From Citrobacter werkmanii NBRC 105721 (GTDB taxonomy: Bacteria; Pseudomonadota; Gammaproteobacteria; Enterobacterales; Enterobacteriaceae), in the NCBI GenBank assembly GCA_000759755.1, contig BBMW01000016.1:1-64000 (forward strand): DNA of 64,000 nucleotides, in the 5' to 3' direction. Made by a program: the position numbers and the translations under genes. The notes beneath the pieces are model-generated. The model had not been told where the DNA came from. It saw only the letters and a program-made list of their open reading frames with translations, and did no database searches. Shown here piece after piece: positions 49,200 through 60,576 of the stretch. Numbering within the stretch: position 1 is the first letter of the stretch; every line of letters starts with the position of its first letter.

Positions 49200-50609
49200 A
49201 TGACACCACAAAAAATAGTTGCAGTAACAGCATGCCCTACAGGTATTGCGCATACATTTATGGCGGCCAACAAAATTGTCGCCTGGGGAAAAGAAAACGG
49301 CTTTAACGTTAAGGTCGAAACACAAGGAAGCGACGGAGTTAAAAATAAGCTCTCCCGTCAAGATATCGCCAGTGCTGATGCTATCATCCTGGCGGTTGAT
49401 GTCCCTGTCCAGGATGCCGAACGTTTTGAGAACGTACCTCATCTCAAAATACGTACGCAGGAACTAATCAAGAATACCGACCACTCTATTCATCGGGCGC
49501 TGGCTTTGGATAAAGATACGACTACCGCCAATGACGAACCAGAAGAACGCCGTTCCGCCTGGCAGATCTTTATCGGACATATTATGGCGGCAATTAGCTA
49601 TATGTTGCCTGTCGTGGTGCTCGGTGGATTACTCATGGCGGTAGCGAAAATAACCGGGCAATTCATTCCCATCAACGGAACACCGTTTGAGGTGCTGGAT
49701 AAACTGGGCTTTATGGTCATCAAGTTTATGTACCCGGTATTCGCCATGTATCTCGCCTTTTCTATCGCTGGAAAACCGGCGTTAATACCTGGCCTTATCG
49801 GCGGTATTATGTCTGACGAAGTCTATAAGCGCTTTTTTGATCTCGAAGGTTTTATGCCCTCGGGATTTTTTGGCGCTATCGCAATCGGCTTTTTTGTCGG
49901 TCATCTGGTGCAGTGGCTCAACGATACGATAAAAGTACGTCCGCAAATTACCACTATAAAAACCATGCTGATTGTGCCTATATGCACCGGTATCACGCTG
50001 GTGATTGTCATGCAGTACCTGATTAACCCAATTTTTGGCGCACTAAACCAGGCGATGGTGACCTTTTTTACCTCTGCTGGCGACTCTGGACGCAATTTTT
50101 ACTCGCTGATGATTGCAGCAGGTACTGCTTTTGACCTCGGCGGGCCGATTAACAAAGCGGCGGGTTCAGTGGCTCTGGGACTTAACGGCGTGAGTGAGAC
50201 CTTCGATTTAACCGCCAGAGAGCTGGCCATTGTCATCCCTTCAATCGGCGTCGGCATTGCTGCATTGCTCAATAACCGCTTCGGCCTTCCTAACGTATTT
50301 AACAGCGAAGAAAAAACTATCGGCAGCACTTCGCTGCTACTGGGTTTCATTGGGATTTCTGAAGGCGCGATCCCATTTATTCTGAAGAATCCCCGTCTGA
50401 TCCCGGTATTTATGGTCGGGGCAATGGCAGGCGCACTCATTGCCACAACGTTAGGTGTCAAACAATCTTTACCGCTGCCTGCCGTTTGGGGATGGCCGCT
50501 TGCCACCAACGTTACGGGTTATCTAATCAGTGTTTTCGCAGGCTCTCTGGTGTGCGCGTTAGGCGTGCTTTTCTTCAGCCCGAAACTGGCAACAAATTCA
50601 GGAAAGTAA
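49200..50609 (+). CDS. PTS EIIBC, fructose family (mannosylglycerate-type)
   Basis: A 469-residue fructose-family PTS permease. The EIIB domain has the phospho-Cys12 in VTACPTGIAHTFMAA. The EIIC domain (about 125-465) has ten or so hydrophobic segments and AGTAFDLGGPINKAA, GISEGAIPF. It closely resembles the BC part of MngA (mannosylglycerate EIIABC). ATG 49200 is preferred over TTG 49194. It is first of a tightly packed EIIBC-GH38-GH13-EIIA operon with 1 bp gaps or 4 bp overlaps. Confidence 0.92.
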   Translation: MTPQKIVAVTACPTGIAHTFMAANKIVAWGKENGFNVKVETQGSDGVKNKLSRQDIASADAIILAVDVPVQDAERFENVPHLKIRTQELIKNTDHSIHRALALDKDTTTANDEPEERRSAWQIFIGHIMAAISYMLPVVVLGGLLMAVAKITGQFIPINGTPFEVLDKLGFMVIKFMYPVFAMYLAFSIAGKPALIPGLIGGIMSDEVYKRFFDLEGFMPSGFFGAIAIGFFVGHLVQWLNDTIKVRPQITTIKTMLIVPICTGITLVIVMQYLINPIFGALNQAMVTFFTSAGDSGRNFYSLMIAAGTAFDLGGPINKAAGSVALGLNGVSETFDLTARELAIVIPSIGVGIAALLNNRFGLPNVFNSEEKTIGSTSLLLGFIGISEGAIPFILKNPRLIPVFMVGAMAGALIATTLGVKQSLPLPAVWGWPLATNVTGYLISVFAGSLVCALGVLFFSPKLATNSGK

Positions 50610-50610
50610 A

Positions 50611-53220
50611 ATGAGTCATATCCATGTCATCGCGCACACGCACTGGGATCAAGAGTGGTATTTCACCCTACAGGACAGCAATATTCTGGCATCGCGAAAC
50701 TTTGCCGATGTTATCGACACTTTAGAAATTCACCCCGATTACACCTGTTACCATTTCGATGGACAAACCGCTGTTGTTGAGGATTTTCTGGCCGTCAATC
50801 CGCAGTATGCTAACCGTCTGAAAAAACTCGTCAAACACAAACGGCTTTTTATAGGCCCCTGGTATACCCAAACGGATACTTTCAACGTTCACGGCGAATC
50901 GATTATCCGCAACCTGAAATACGGCATTCTTTCTGCGCGAAAACTGGGTCATGCTATGATGGTGGGCTATCTGCCCGATACATTTGGTCATAACAGCCAA
51001 CTCCCTACACTGCTCCGCGGATGCAACCTGGATAACATCGTTTTCTGGCGGGGCATTAATCATGATACTCAGGCTGAGCAGAGCCAGTTTATCTGGCGTG
51101 CGCCGTCAGGCTCGGAAGTGATTGCCTGCGTAATGCCGTTCGGCTATGGCGCGGCCAAAAACATTCAGCCAGACGATGCGCACCTGCAAGAAAAAATCTT
51201 TCCGATGGTTAATCTCATCCGTCAACGTTCTGGCCTGAATGACCTGCTCCTGCCCTGCGGCGGCGATCAGGTCAACATCGATCCCAACTTGCCGAAAATT
51301 CTGCAGACAGTCAGTAAAAAATCATCAGAAGGTGATCGGTTCCTGCTCTCATCGCTGGAAACGTATATCGATACGCTTCGTCAGCAAGCCAAAGGATTTA
51401 CCTGCTGGCAAGGAGAGTTGAAGTCACCGCGCTATACCCGGATCCACAAAACCATCGGCTCCGTCCGCTACGACATTAAAAAGAAAAATTACGATGTCGA
51501 GCAATTTTTACTGGGTAAACTGGAGCCAACGATCGCGCTGGCTCGCCAGCATGGCATTGATGTCAACCTCCAGTGGGTTGATCAAATCTGGAAAAACCTG
51601 TTACGCAATCATGCCCATGACTCCATAGGCGGATGCAACAGTGATGCGACTAATCGGGACATTCTTCACCGCCTGGAACAGACCGAACAACTCAGCCATA
51701 GCCTGTGGAATCTGGTGATGAAAGAGTTGGCGATGGCCAGTAGCCAGGAGAACGATCTCGTTGTGGTAAACCCCGGCGCTACGTCCTGGTCCGGGATCAT
51801 CAACGCCACACTGTACAGCCGCACGCCCTCCCTGAAGCTCTTCATTGATGAGCAGCCTCTCTCATTTAGCATGATAGAACAAACGGAACTCCCCGGCGGA
51901 CGCATGATTCAGGTTACGCCGCAGGGTGAAAAAGAAGTTGAGCTTGCGCCTTATTACCGCTCGCAAGTCGCCATCGACGTAGCACAGTTGCCCGCGCTGG
52001 GTTACATCAATATTGCCGTTCGCGAGAGTGAGCACGCAGTCTCTACGCTCCGCTCTTGTGCTGAAAGCCATATTGAGAATGAGCATTATCGGCTAACCCT
52101 GGGTGGTGGAACGCTGACGTTTGAGGATAAACGCAGCGGTAGGGTAATTGCTGATCTGCTGGCGTTTGAAGACTGTGCAGATGCTGGCGACAGTTATGAT
52201 TTTTCGCCACTGGAGGGCGATATCCCCAACCAGTTCAATAATTTTTCGCTCCTCGCTTGTGAAAAAAGTCAGCATGTCGAGCGTTTAACGCTAGGAATCA
52301 CTCTCAGTCTGCCTTCTTCATTAAGCCAACGTGCAACACAAGATTGTCCGGTACAGATTGTATGCGAGCTACGCCAAGGTGAAGCCCAACTTTTCATTGA
52401 TGCTCATGTGGAAAACAAGGTTTGCGACCACCGTCTGCGTCTGCTGATCAACAGCGATATTCACACCCGTGAATCAATAGCCTCACAGCCTTTCGGCATT
52501 ATTCACCGACCCGTGGCCGATGCCCCCGCTGACTGGCGGCAACATTATCGCGAGAAGCCCGTCGATATTGAAACCAGTGAGGGAATTATTGCCATTGCGG
52601 AAAACAACAAGGCGCTGATCGTTAACAGCCTGGGCATGAAGGAATTTCAGATCCTGCAAAACGGGACCTCGCAGCTTGCGCTGACGCTCTTCAAATCGAC
52701 AGGCGTTTTAGGGCGTGACGATCTGGCCTGGCGTCCTGGGCGCGCTTCCGGAATCAATAACACCGTCATTTACACGCCAGAAGCTCAGTTACACAAGCCT
52801 CTGCATTTTAGCCTGACGTTGTCTCTCGCCGAACGCGCCGACCATTTGACATTACGTCGCCTGGAAACCCGAGTGCTACGCCAGCCATTCAATTGGCAGA
52901 ATCAGAAATTGAACACACTGGATAACCGCCTGGAACGCTTCACGCTCAATTTTACACCGCGTTCACTTCCAGAAACCTTCAGCCTGCTGTCGCTTCCAGA
53001 GCCGCTCATTCTTTCGGCGCTCCCCCACGCCCAGACGGTAAATGGCACGATCCTACGTGTTTTCAATGCCGGAGAGCATCCGGTTGAGCTTCCGCCATTT
53101 CTGCAAGAGATGTCACAGATTAACTATCTGGAAGAACCCGTTGAACACTGCCATGAAATTGCACCGTTCGCCACCTGCGATTTCCTTCTCCCACAACCGG
53201 AGCGTCACGTAAAAGTATGA
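50611..53220 (+). CDS. GH38 alpha-mannosidase, MngB-like
   Basis: An 869-residue glycoside hydrolase of family 38. Zinc-binding HTHWDQEW is at residues 9-16. The nucleophile Asp lies in GYLPDTFGHNSQ (about 114-125), and a third site in NHAHDSIGGCNSD. The length is close to that of E. coli MngB (877), which cleaves 2-O-(6-phospho-alpha-mannosyl)-D-glycerate after uptake by MngA. Here the same partners occur in one operon, but EIIA is separate and an extra GH13 gene follows. Its stop overlaps the GH13 start by 4 bp. Confidence 0.92.
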   Translation: MSHIHVIAHTHWDQEWYFTLQDSNILASRNFADVIDTLEIHPDYTCYHFDGQTAVVEDFLAVNPQYANRLKKLVKHKRLFIGPWYTQTDTFNVHGESIIRNLKYGILSARKLGHAMMVGYLPDTFGHNSQLPTLLRGCNLDNIVFWRGINHDTQAEQSQFIWRAPSGSEVIACVMPFGYGAAKNIQPDDAHLQEKIFPMVNLIRQRSGLNDLLLPCGGDQVNIDPNLPKILQTVSKKSSEGDRFLLSSLETYIDTLRQQAKGFTCWQGELKSPRYTRIHKTIGSVRYDIKKKNYDVEQFLLGKLEPTIALARQHGIDVNLQWVDQIWKNLLRNHAHDSIGGCNSDATNRDILHRLEQTEQLSHSLWNLVMKELAMASSQENDLVVVNPGATSWSGIINATLYSRTPSLKLFIDEQPLSFSMIEQTELPGGRMIQVTPQGEKEVELAPYYRSQVAIDVAQLPALGYINIAVRESEHAVSTLRSCAESHIENEHYRLTLGGGTLTFEDKRSGRVIADLLAFEDCADAGDSYDFSPLEGDIPNQFNNFSLLACEKSQHVERLTLGITLSLPSSLSQRATQDCPVQIVCELRQGEAQLFIDAHVENKVCDHRLRLLINSDIHTRESIASQPFGIIHRPVADAPADWRQHYREKPVDIETSEGIIAIAENNKALIVNSLGMKEFQILQNGTSQLALTLFKSTGVLGRDDLAWRPGRASGINNTVIYTPEAQLHKPLHFSLTLSLAERADHLTLRRLETRVLRQPFNWQNQKLNTLDNRLERFTLNFTPRSLPETFSLLSLPEPLILSALPHAQTVNGTILRVFNAGEHPVELPPFLQEMSQINYLEEPVEHCHEIAPFATCDFLLPQPERHVKV

Positions 53221-54920
53221 ATAATTCCCCGCGTGAAACATTTATCCGCGAGACGCTGGCGCAGCTCTATCCGCAAGCTGATCATCAGGCAATCGCGGCA
53301 AAAATTGAGCAACTTATCCAATACTGGAAACCCAAAACACAAACGGCAGTACCGTTAGATCAGAGCCGCATCTGGATGATCGCCTATGGTGATAGCATCT
53401 GCGCGCAAGGGGAAAATCCTCTGTCGATTCTCCACCAGTTTGCAAAACTGTGGTTAAAAGGGACGATCAGCGATATCCATCTGTTACCTATGTTCCCCTG
53501 GTCCTCCGATGATGGTTTCAGCGTGGTGGATTACCGGCAGATTGATCCCAATCTTGGGCAATGGTCAGATATTGCGGCACTGGCTGGCGATTTTAATTTG
53601 ATGTTCGATTTTGTGATTAACCATATTTCACAGCAAAGCCGTTGGTTTCAGGGCTATCTTCGCGGCGAGCCTCGCTACCAGAACTACTTTATCAACGCCG
53701 ATCCGGATGAGGATTATCATCTGGTAACCCGCCCACGGACGCTGCCGTTGCTTACCCCCTTCAAGCGATCGACAGGGGAAACGTCACACATCTGGACGAC
53801 ATTCAGCGCCGATCAGATCGATCTCAATTTTCGTGAATCTGACGTTTTATTGGAAAGCATTGATATTATGCTGGAGTATGCCTCACGCGGCGCCCAGGCG
53901 ATTCGACTCGATGCCGTAGGCTTCCTGTGGAAGGAAAGCAACAGCAGCTGTATTCACCTGCCGCAGACCCATCTGATCATAAAACTCTGGCGAGCGATTC
54001 TGGAAGAGAACTGGCCTGACTGCCTGTTGATTACCGAAACCAATGTGCCACATCAGGAAAATATCAGCTATCTGGGTTCAGGGGATGAGGCTCACATGGT
54101 GTATCAGTTCCCGTTACCCCCTCTGACGTTACACGCTTTCCTGCGCGGCAATGCGCGTTGGCTACGTCAGTGGGCGCAAAGCCTGGAACAGGAAACGTTT
54201 CCAGACAACACCACCTTTTTCAATTTTCTCGCCAGCCACGACGGCATTGGATTGAGACCCGTTGAAAATATCCTCTCTACGGAAGAAAAAACGTTTCTGG
54301 TCAATGAAGTAGAACGCAAGCAAGGGCGTATTTCCTGGCGTACCAATCCTGACGGCAGCCAGTCACCTTATGAAATGAATATAAACTTCCTGAGTGCATT
54401 AAGCGAACCGGGGGAGGCTACTGACAGACAGGTCGCCAGGTTCGCCGCCGCTCACGCCATCCTCTTTATGCTGCGGGGCGTACCTGCAATTTACTACCAC
54501 AGTCTTCTTGGTAGTGAAAACGATCTGCACGGGCTTAATACATCAGGGCTAAATCGTCGCATTAACCGTGAAAAGCTGGATTTCGCCGCCACGCATCAGG
54601 CATTAGTCACCCCTGAATCCCGACAAGCGAAGATCTATGCTGCGCTGTCGAGATTACTTCGGGTACGTAAACAGCATCCCGCTTTCTCACCATCATCGTC
54701 TCAGCAAGTCCTTGAACTGCCAGACGCACTGTTTGGTGTCAAACGCCAGATGGGGGGAGAAACCCTGTACTGTGTTGTCAATCTCACTGCAATCACACAA
54801 CCACTTTCTTTGCCCACCGAAGGAACAGATCTTCTGATGGGGACACCCTTTAACGGCGCTTGCCTGCTAACCGGCTGGCAAACAGTATGGATCCGTACCG
54901 CGACGCAACCGGAGGAATAA
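53217..54920 (+). CDS. GH13_18 sucrose/glucosylglycerate phosphorylase-like enzyme
   Basis: A 567-residue GH13 protein of the sucrose phosphorylase subfamily. The order of landmarks is DFVINHISQQSRWF, catalytic Asp in GAQAIRLDAVGFLWKE, Glu in LLITETNVPH, and NFLASHDGIGLRP. E. coli YcjM of this subfamily is a glucosylglycerate phosphorylase. It overlaps the GH38 gene by 4 bp and precedes EIIA by 1 bp. It would release alpha-glucose-1-phosphate from a glucosyl-glycerate or similar core. Sucrose or other glucosides remain possible substrates. Confidence 0.85.
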   Translation: MNNSPRETFIRETLAQLYPQADHQAIAAKIEQLIQYWKPKTQTAVPLDQSRIWMIAYGDSICAQGENPLSILHQFAKLWLKGTISDIHLLPMFPWSSDDGFSVVDYRQIDPNLGQWSDIAALAGDFNLMFDFVINHISQQSRWFQGYLRGEPRYQNYFINADPDEDYHLVTRPRTLPLLTPFKRSTGETSHIWTTFSADQIDLNFRESDVLLESIDIMLEYASRGAQAIRLDAVGFLWKESNSSCIHLPQTHLIIKLWRAILEENWPDCLLITETNVPHQENISYLGSGDEAHMVYQFPLPPLTLHAFLRGNARWLRQWAQSLEQETFPDNTTFFNFLASHDGIGLRPVENILSTEEKTFLVNEVERKQGRISWRTNPDGSQSPYEMNINFLSALSEPGEATDRQVARFAAAHAILFMLRGVPAIYYHSLLGSENDLHGLNTSGLNRRINREKLDFAATHQALVTPESRQAKIYAALSRLLRVRKQHPAFSPSSSQQVLELPDALFGVKRQMGGETLYCVVNLTAITQPLSLPTEGTDLLMGTPFNGACLLTGWQTVWIRTATQPEE

Positions 54921-54921
54921 T

Positions 54922-55506
54922 ATGGAACTGTCGGCACTTACTCGCTCTGAATTAATTTTTATCGATCCACCGCACACTTCTCCCGATGCAGTTATTCGGC
55001 ATATGTCTTCGGCACTGTTTGAATGCGGACTGATTACTAATAACGAGGATTTTATTGACAGCGTTCTCCGCCGAGAAAAGGAAGGACCAACGGCACTGGG
55101 CGAAGAGCTGGCCGTCCCTCATGGAAAATGTGACTCTGTCGTAAAGGCATCGTTTTGTGTCGCCCTCTTTCCCGAGCCGATATTGTGGCCGGGTCTTGAA
55201 GGGCCTGAACCTGTACGGTTGGTGTTCCTGCTTGCGATTCCGCCAAATGAAGCCGGCACCACGCATATGCAATTGCTGACCCAGCTTACCTCGTCGCTGG
55301 TTGAGGATGAGATGCGAAACGCCATTCTTAATGCCACGTCCGTAGAACAGGTGTTAACGCTGCTCTCACCCAGCACTGCCCCTGCTCAGGAAGCGCCAGA
55401 ACGTCGCGTGAAAGGTCAGCGCCTTGTCCCTCTTATTCTGGGTCTGGTTGCCCTTGCGGCCTTCATTAACGCGGGTATCCATTGGATGCAGTCGTTATCA
55501 TCATAA
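54922..55506 (+). CDS. PTS EIIA (fructose type) with C-terminal membrane anchor
   Basis: A 194-residue protein. Residues 1-150 are a fructose/mannitol EIIA domain with the phospho-His67 in ELAVPHGKC. A linker (APAQEAPERRVKGQR) leads to a hydrophobic segment, about 167-188 (LVPLILGLVALAAFINAGI), ending HWMQSLSS. EIIA proteins are normally soluble, or fused to B and C domains; a single anchor is unusual. The anchor would keep EIIA beside the EIIC membrane domain. It is last in the operon. Confidence 0.88.
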   Translation: MELSALTRSELIFIDPPHTSPDAVIRHMSSALFECGLITNNEDFIDSVLRREKEGPTALGEELAVPHGKCDSVVKASFCVALFPEPILWPGLEGPEPVRLVFLLAIPPNEAGTTHMQLLTQLTSSLVEDEMRNAILNATSVEQVLTLLSPSTAPAQEAPERRVKGQRLVPLILGLVALAAFINAGIHWMQSLSS

Positions 55507-55635
55507 CCCTTACTGGGCAGTGTGATACCTGCCCAGCTTTACCTTCCTGTTTTTGCTGAATAAATAATCAGAATTTTCCAAGGGTAATTTACAATCGGCT
55601 GTAGCGCCCGTCATCTGTACGCTCCGATTTTTACT

Positions 55636-55649
55636 TTGCGCTACATCAA
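55636..55649 (+). promoter_or_regulatory. FNR site 1 of nrdDG
   Basis: TTGCG-CTAC-ATCAA matches TTGAT-N4-ATCAA at eight of ten positions. It is 31 bp upstream of FNR site 2, the phasing known for nrdDG in E. coli. Confidence 0.7.
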
Positions 55650-55666
55650 AAAAATCGTAAACATCC

Positions 55667-55680
55667 TTGATGCAAATCAC
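55667..55680 (+). promoter_or_regulatory. FNR site 2 of nrdDG
   Basis: TTGAT-GCAA-ATCAC matches the FNR consensus at nine of ten positions. It overlaps the first NrdR box, so activator and repressor would compete. Confidence 0.8.
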
Positions 55681-55723
55681 TACATATAGAACTTAAAATG
55701 CACGCCGACCCAATATGTTGTAT
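55677..55723 (+). promoter_or_regulatory. paired NrdR boxes
   Basis: TCACTACATATAGAAC (55677-55692) and ACCCAATATGTTGTAT (55708-55723) match the 16-bp NrdR box (consensus ACACTATATATAGTGT) with start positions 31 bp apart, i.e. three helical turns. NrdR represses ribonucleotide reductase genes when dATP is high. Confidence 0.85.
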
Positions 55724-55885
55724 TAATCGCCTATAATTGCTACAACTACAATGCACCGCTTCACGGTGGAATTGTGGATAACGTGGGTCAGGATTGCGGG
55801 AAGTCATTGGCAATAGAGATGAATAAAGCCATGGCCGCTTCCCCAACCTCTGTGGATAACCTGTTCTTATAAATATGGAGTGATC

Positions 55886-58024
<2,139 letters not shown>

Positions 58025-58042
58025 TATCCGTTTGCAAAGGCC

Positions 58043-58124
58043 GTAGGCCTGATAAGACGCAATCGCGTCGTTATCAGGCATCACAATGTTGCCGGATGCG
58101 GTGCAAGCACCTTATCCGGCCTAC
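58043..58124. repeat. REP/BIME element (nrdD-nrdG)
   Basis: GCCTGATAAGACGC...TTATCAGGC (58047-58079) and GCCGGATGCGG...TTATCCGGC (58091-58120) followed by CTAC. It lies between two co-transcribed genes and may lower nrdG expression relative to nrdD. Confidence 0.85.
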
Positions 58125-58144
58125 ATGCTTTCTGGACACCCGCT

Positions 58145-58609
58145 ATGCGCTACCATCAATACTATCCCGTCGATATCGTCAATGGCCCCGGAACCCGCTG
58201 CACCCTGTTTGTCTCCGGGTGCGTGCACGAATGCCCCGGTTGCTATAACAAAAGCACCTGGCGGCTCAATTCCGGCAAACCGTTTACCAAAGAGATGGAA
58301 GATAAGATCATTGCCGATCTGAACGACACGCGTATTCACCGTCAGGGAATTTCGCTGTCGGGCGGCGATCCGCTGCATCCGCAAAACGTGCCGGATATTC
58401 TGCAACTGGTACAGCGTATTCACGCTGAGTGTCCCGGGAAAGATATCTGGGTGTGGACCGGCTACAAGCTTGATGAACTCAACGCCGCGCAAATGCAGGT
58501 GGTCGATCTCATCAACGTGCTGGTCGATGGTAAATTTGTGCAGGACCTGAAAGACCCGGCGCTCATCTGGCGCGGTAGCAGCAACCAGGTCGTGCATCAT
58601 TTGCGTTGA
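58145..58609 (+). CDS. nrdG: anaerobic RNR activating enzyme
   Basis: A 154-residue radical-SAM activase that installs the glycyl radical in NrdD. The cluster-binding motif C-x3-C-x2-C is CVHECPGC (about 26-33), and GGDPLHPQN is the SAM-contact GGE-like motif. ATG 58145 follows the BIME. It matches E. coli NrdG in length. Confidence 0.97.
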   Translation: MRYHQYYPVDIVNGPGTRCTLFVSGCVHECPGCYNKSTWRLNSGKPFTKEMEDKIIADLNDTRIHRQGISLSGGDPLHPQNVPDILQLVQRIHAECPGKDIWVWTGYKLDELNAAQMQVVDLINVLVDGKFVQDLKDPALIWRGSSNQVVHHLR

Positions 58610-58641
58610 TCTCCAGGCGGTTAATATTCTGTTTTCCGCCT

Positions 58642-60555
58642 TTAAAAGCGACTCACGCACTCCATCGCGACCGTTTTGAACTCGGTGAAATTCCGGCACG
58701 CGCAGAGCCGCGTCATGGCGCGTTCGCGCAGGAAAGTGACGAAAATATCGTAGATAGCCATCGCTTCTTCGTATTCGCTTTTGCTGATGGCGAGCAGGAA
58801 GATCACGTGCGCCGTTTCATCGCCCCAGGCAATTCCCTGCGGGGCGAGGATGGTGTAGACCACCGTTTTCTTTGCCAACAGACCGAGGGAGTGCGGCAGG
58901 GCGATGCCGTCACCCAGCATAGTGCTGACGATGGCCTCACGCTCGACAACCGAATCAAGAAACTCCGCATCGACAAAGCCTTCATCCTGCAACTGACGGC
59001 ATAATGTATTGAACAACGTTTGTTGATCCATTGGGCCATCGATAACGCGGAAATGGGTGGCATCGAAAAATTTATTCAGCATCCACGGACGGGTTCTGTC
59101 GACCAGCACCAGTTTGCCAATCTGCTCCAGTTGATAATCGGTAGGGAACGGCGCAATCATCACCACAGGCTTATCTTTTTCTCCGATTCGCGCGGTCGAA
59201 ATCACGAAGTCTTCGCTGATGCTTTCCCGCTGTTCGTAGTCGCGCAGCGTCACGGTATCGACGATTTCTATCTGCGGATATTTACGCGCCAGCACCGCTT
59301 CAATCATCCGCGCCATCGCATTTCCGGCATCGCATACCAGCAGAACTTTCGGTTGCCTTTGATAACCAATGTTGTAACTACGCTCCAGCCCAACACCGAT
59401 ATGCAGGACGAGGAAACCAATCTCATTTTCACTGATGGTGTACGGCGTATATTTGCCCCATCCCGAGACGGCGGCCAGCGTCATATCCCATGCCATCGGA
59501 TAGTGCTGTTTAATATTTTCCAGCAGCGGATTAGGGATCATTATCTGGTAGCGCACCCGGGTGATCATCGTTTTAATATGCGTCAGCAGGTCGGCATGTA
59601 ACTGTTTGTCATTCAACAGGTTGTAGTTGTACTGGCTATTGATAAAACGCAGGATGTAATTGACCAACGCTTCATCATCATCCGCATTAATAGCACTGGG
59701 GGCGATCTCCTGAACCTGACGGGCGGCAATATGCACCTGCAGCCAGTTCTCTTCAGAAATGGAGAGCGGTTTATCCGCCAACCGATGCAATACCGCCGCG
59801 ATTTCCCGCGTGGCCAGGCATACAGATTGATCGGCTTCCTCTGCGGCAAATTCCGGTAGCGGATACCCTTCGCTAATCCGCCGTACTGCCACCGCGCAGT
59901 ACAAGCGCAAAAACAGCTCGCCCTCATCGGTCAGGCGGATATGGAAACGGGAAAAAATGTCCTGCAAAACGGGTTGCAGTTGCTCAGGGATCCCGGCGTT
60001 CAATGCTTCTTCGGTCACCAATGGGTGCTGCGGATCCTGCTGTGCCAGCATCCACAGCAGATCGGTCAAACAGGCGCGGATCGCCATCTCGCTGCCGAAC
60101 AGCTTCATGCCATGACGGGGGCGCGTTTCCAGCGTCAGGTGATAACGTTGCAGATGCTCGCGCACCTCAGCCATATCGTTTTGCAGCGTCGCGCGGCTGA
60201 TAAACCATTCATCAGCCAAATCTTCCAGCTTCAGCGAAAAGGCCGACGTCAGAAAGCGAGCTATCAGCCAGTGAACCCGTTCCTGGCTGGTGCGTGGGAT
60301 ACGCAGCAACGTGTCGGGCTGCTGCGTCTGCAGGGCATGAAAACTTGCCGGATCGTCAATTTTGAGCTGATAACCGTTACCCCGGCAGAGGACAAACTGC
60401 GCGCCATACTGGGTGAGCAGTGCGTTTAACGCGGTGATGTCCGCCCGTACGGTGCGTGTGGAAACCGACAACCGCTGCGCCAGCTCGTCCTGTGGAAGCG
60501 CTTCGTTTTGCAACATGCCAAATAGCTGCGCTAAACGTTGGTTGGGGAATCGCAC
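58642..60555 (-). CDS. PRD-containing BglG/LevR-like regulator with EIIB and EIIA domains
   Basis: A ~637-residue multidomain regulator. Two HTH modules (TRTVRADITALNALL and SRATLQNDMAEVRE) are followed by two PRDs with conserved His (about 200-400). An EIIB-like domain (VLLVCDAGNAMARM, about 405-418) and a fructose-type EIIA-like domain (GIALPHS near 544) follow. I chose GTG 60555, with GAGGAA seven bases before it, over TTG 60576. It is translated right after the aldolase gene. It should be a DNA-binding activator whose PRDs are set by PTS phosphorylation, controlling the operon it ends. Confidence 0.9.
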   Translation of the reverse strand: MRFPNQRLAQLFGMLQNEALPQDELAQRLSVSTRTVRADITALNALLTQYGAQFVLCRGNGYQLKIDDPASFHALQTQQPDTLLRIPRTSQERVHWLIARFLTSAFSLKLEDLADEWFISRATLQNDMAEVREHLQRYHLTLETRPRHGMKLFGSEMAIRACLTDLLWMLAQQDPQHPLVTEEALNAGIPEQLQPVLQDIFSRFHIRLTDEGELFLRLYCAVAVRRISEGYPLPEFAAEEADQSVCLATREIAAVLHRLADKPLSISEENWLQVHIAARQVQEIAPSAINADDDEALVNYILRFINSQYNYNLLNDKQLHADLLTHIKTMITRVRYQIMIPNPLLENIKQHYPMAWDMTLAAVSGWGKYTPYTISENEIGFLVLHIGVGLERSYNIGYQRQPKVLLVCDAGNAMARMIEAVLARKYPQIEIVDTVTLRDYEQRESISEDFVISTARIGEKDKPVVMIAPFPTDYQLEQIGKLVLVDRTRPWMLNKFFDATHFRVIDGPMDQQTLFNTLCRQLQDEGFVDAEFLDSVVEREAIVSTMLGDGIALPHSLGLLAKKTVVYTILAPQGIAWGDETAHVIFLLAISKSEYEEAMAIYDIFVTFLRERAMTRLCACRNFTEFKTVAMECVSRF

Positions 60556-60576
60556 GTCAGTTTCCTCATCAGTCAA

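Larger units (their letters stand above)
55507..55885 (+). promoter_or_regulatory. nrdDG control region
   Basis: 379 bp without a gene between the sugar cassette and nrdD. It holds two FNR-type sites and two NrdR boxes in E. coli-like spacing (listed separately), then a long leader with TGGAG before the nrdD ATG at 55886. Confidence 0.85.
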
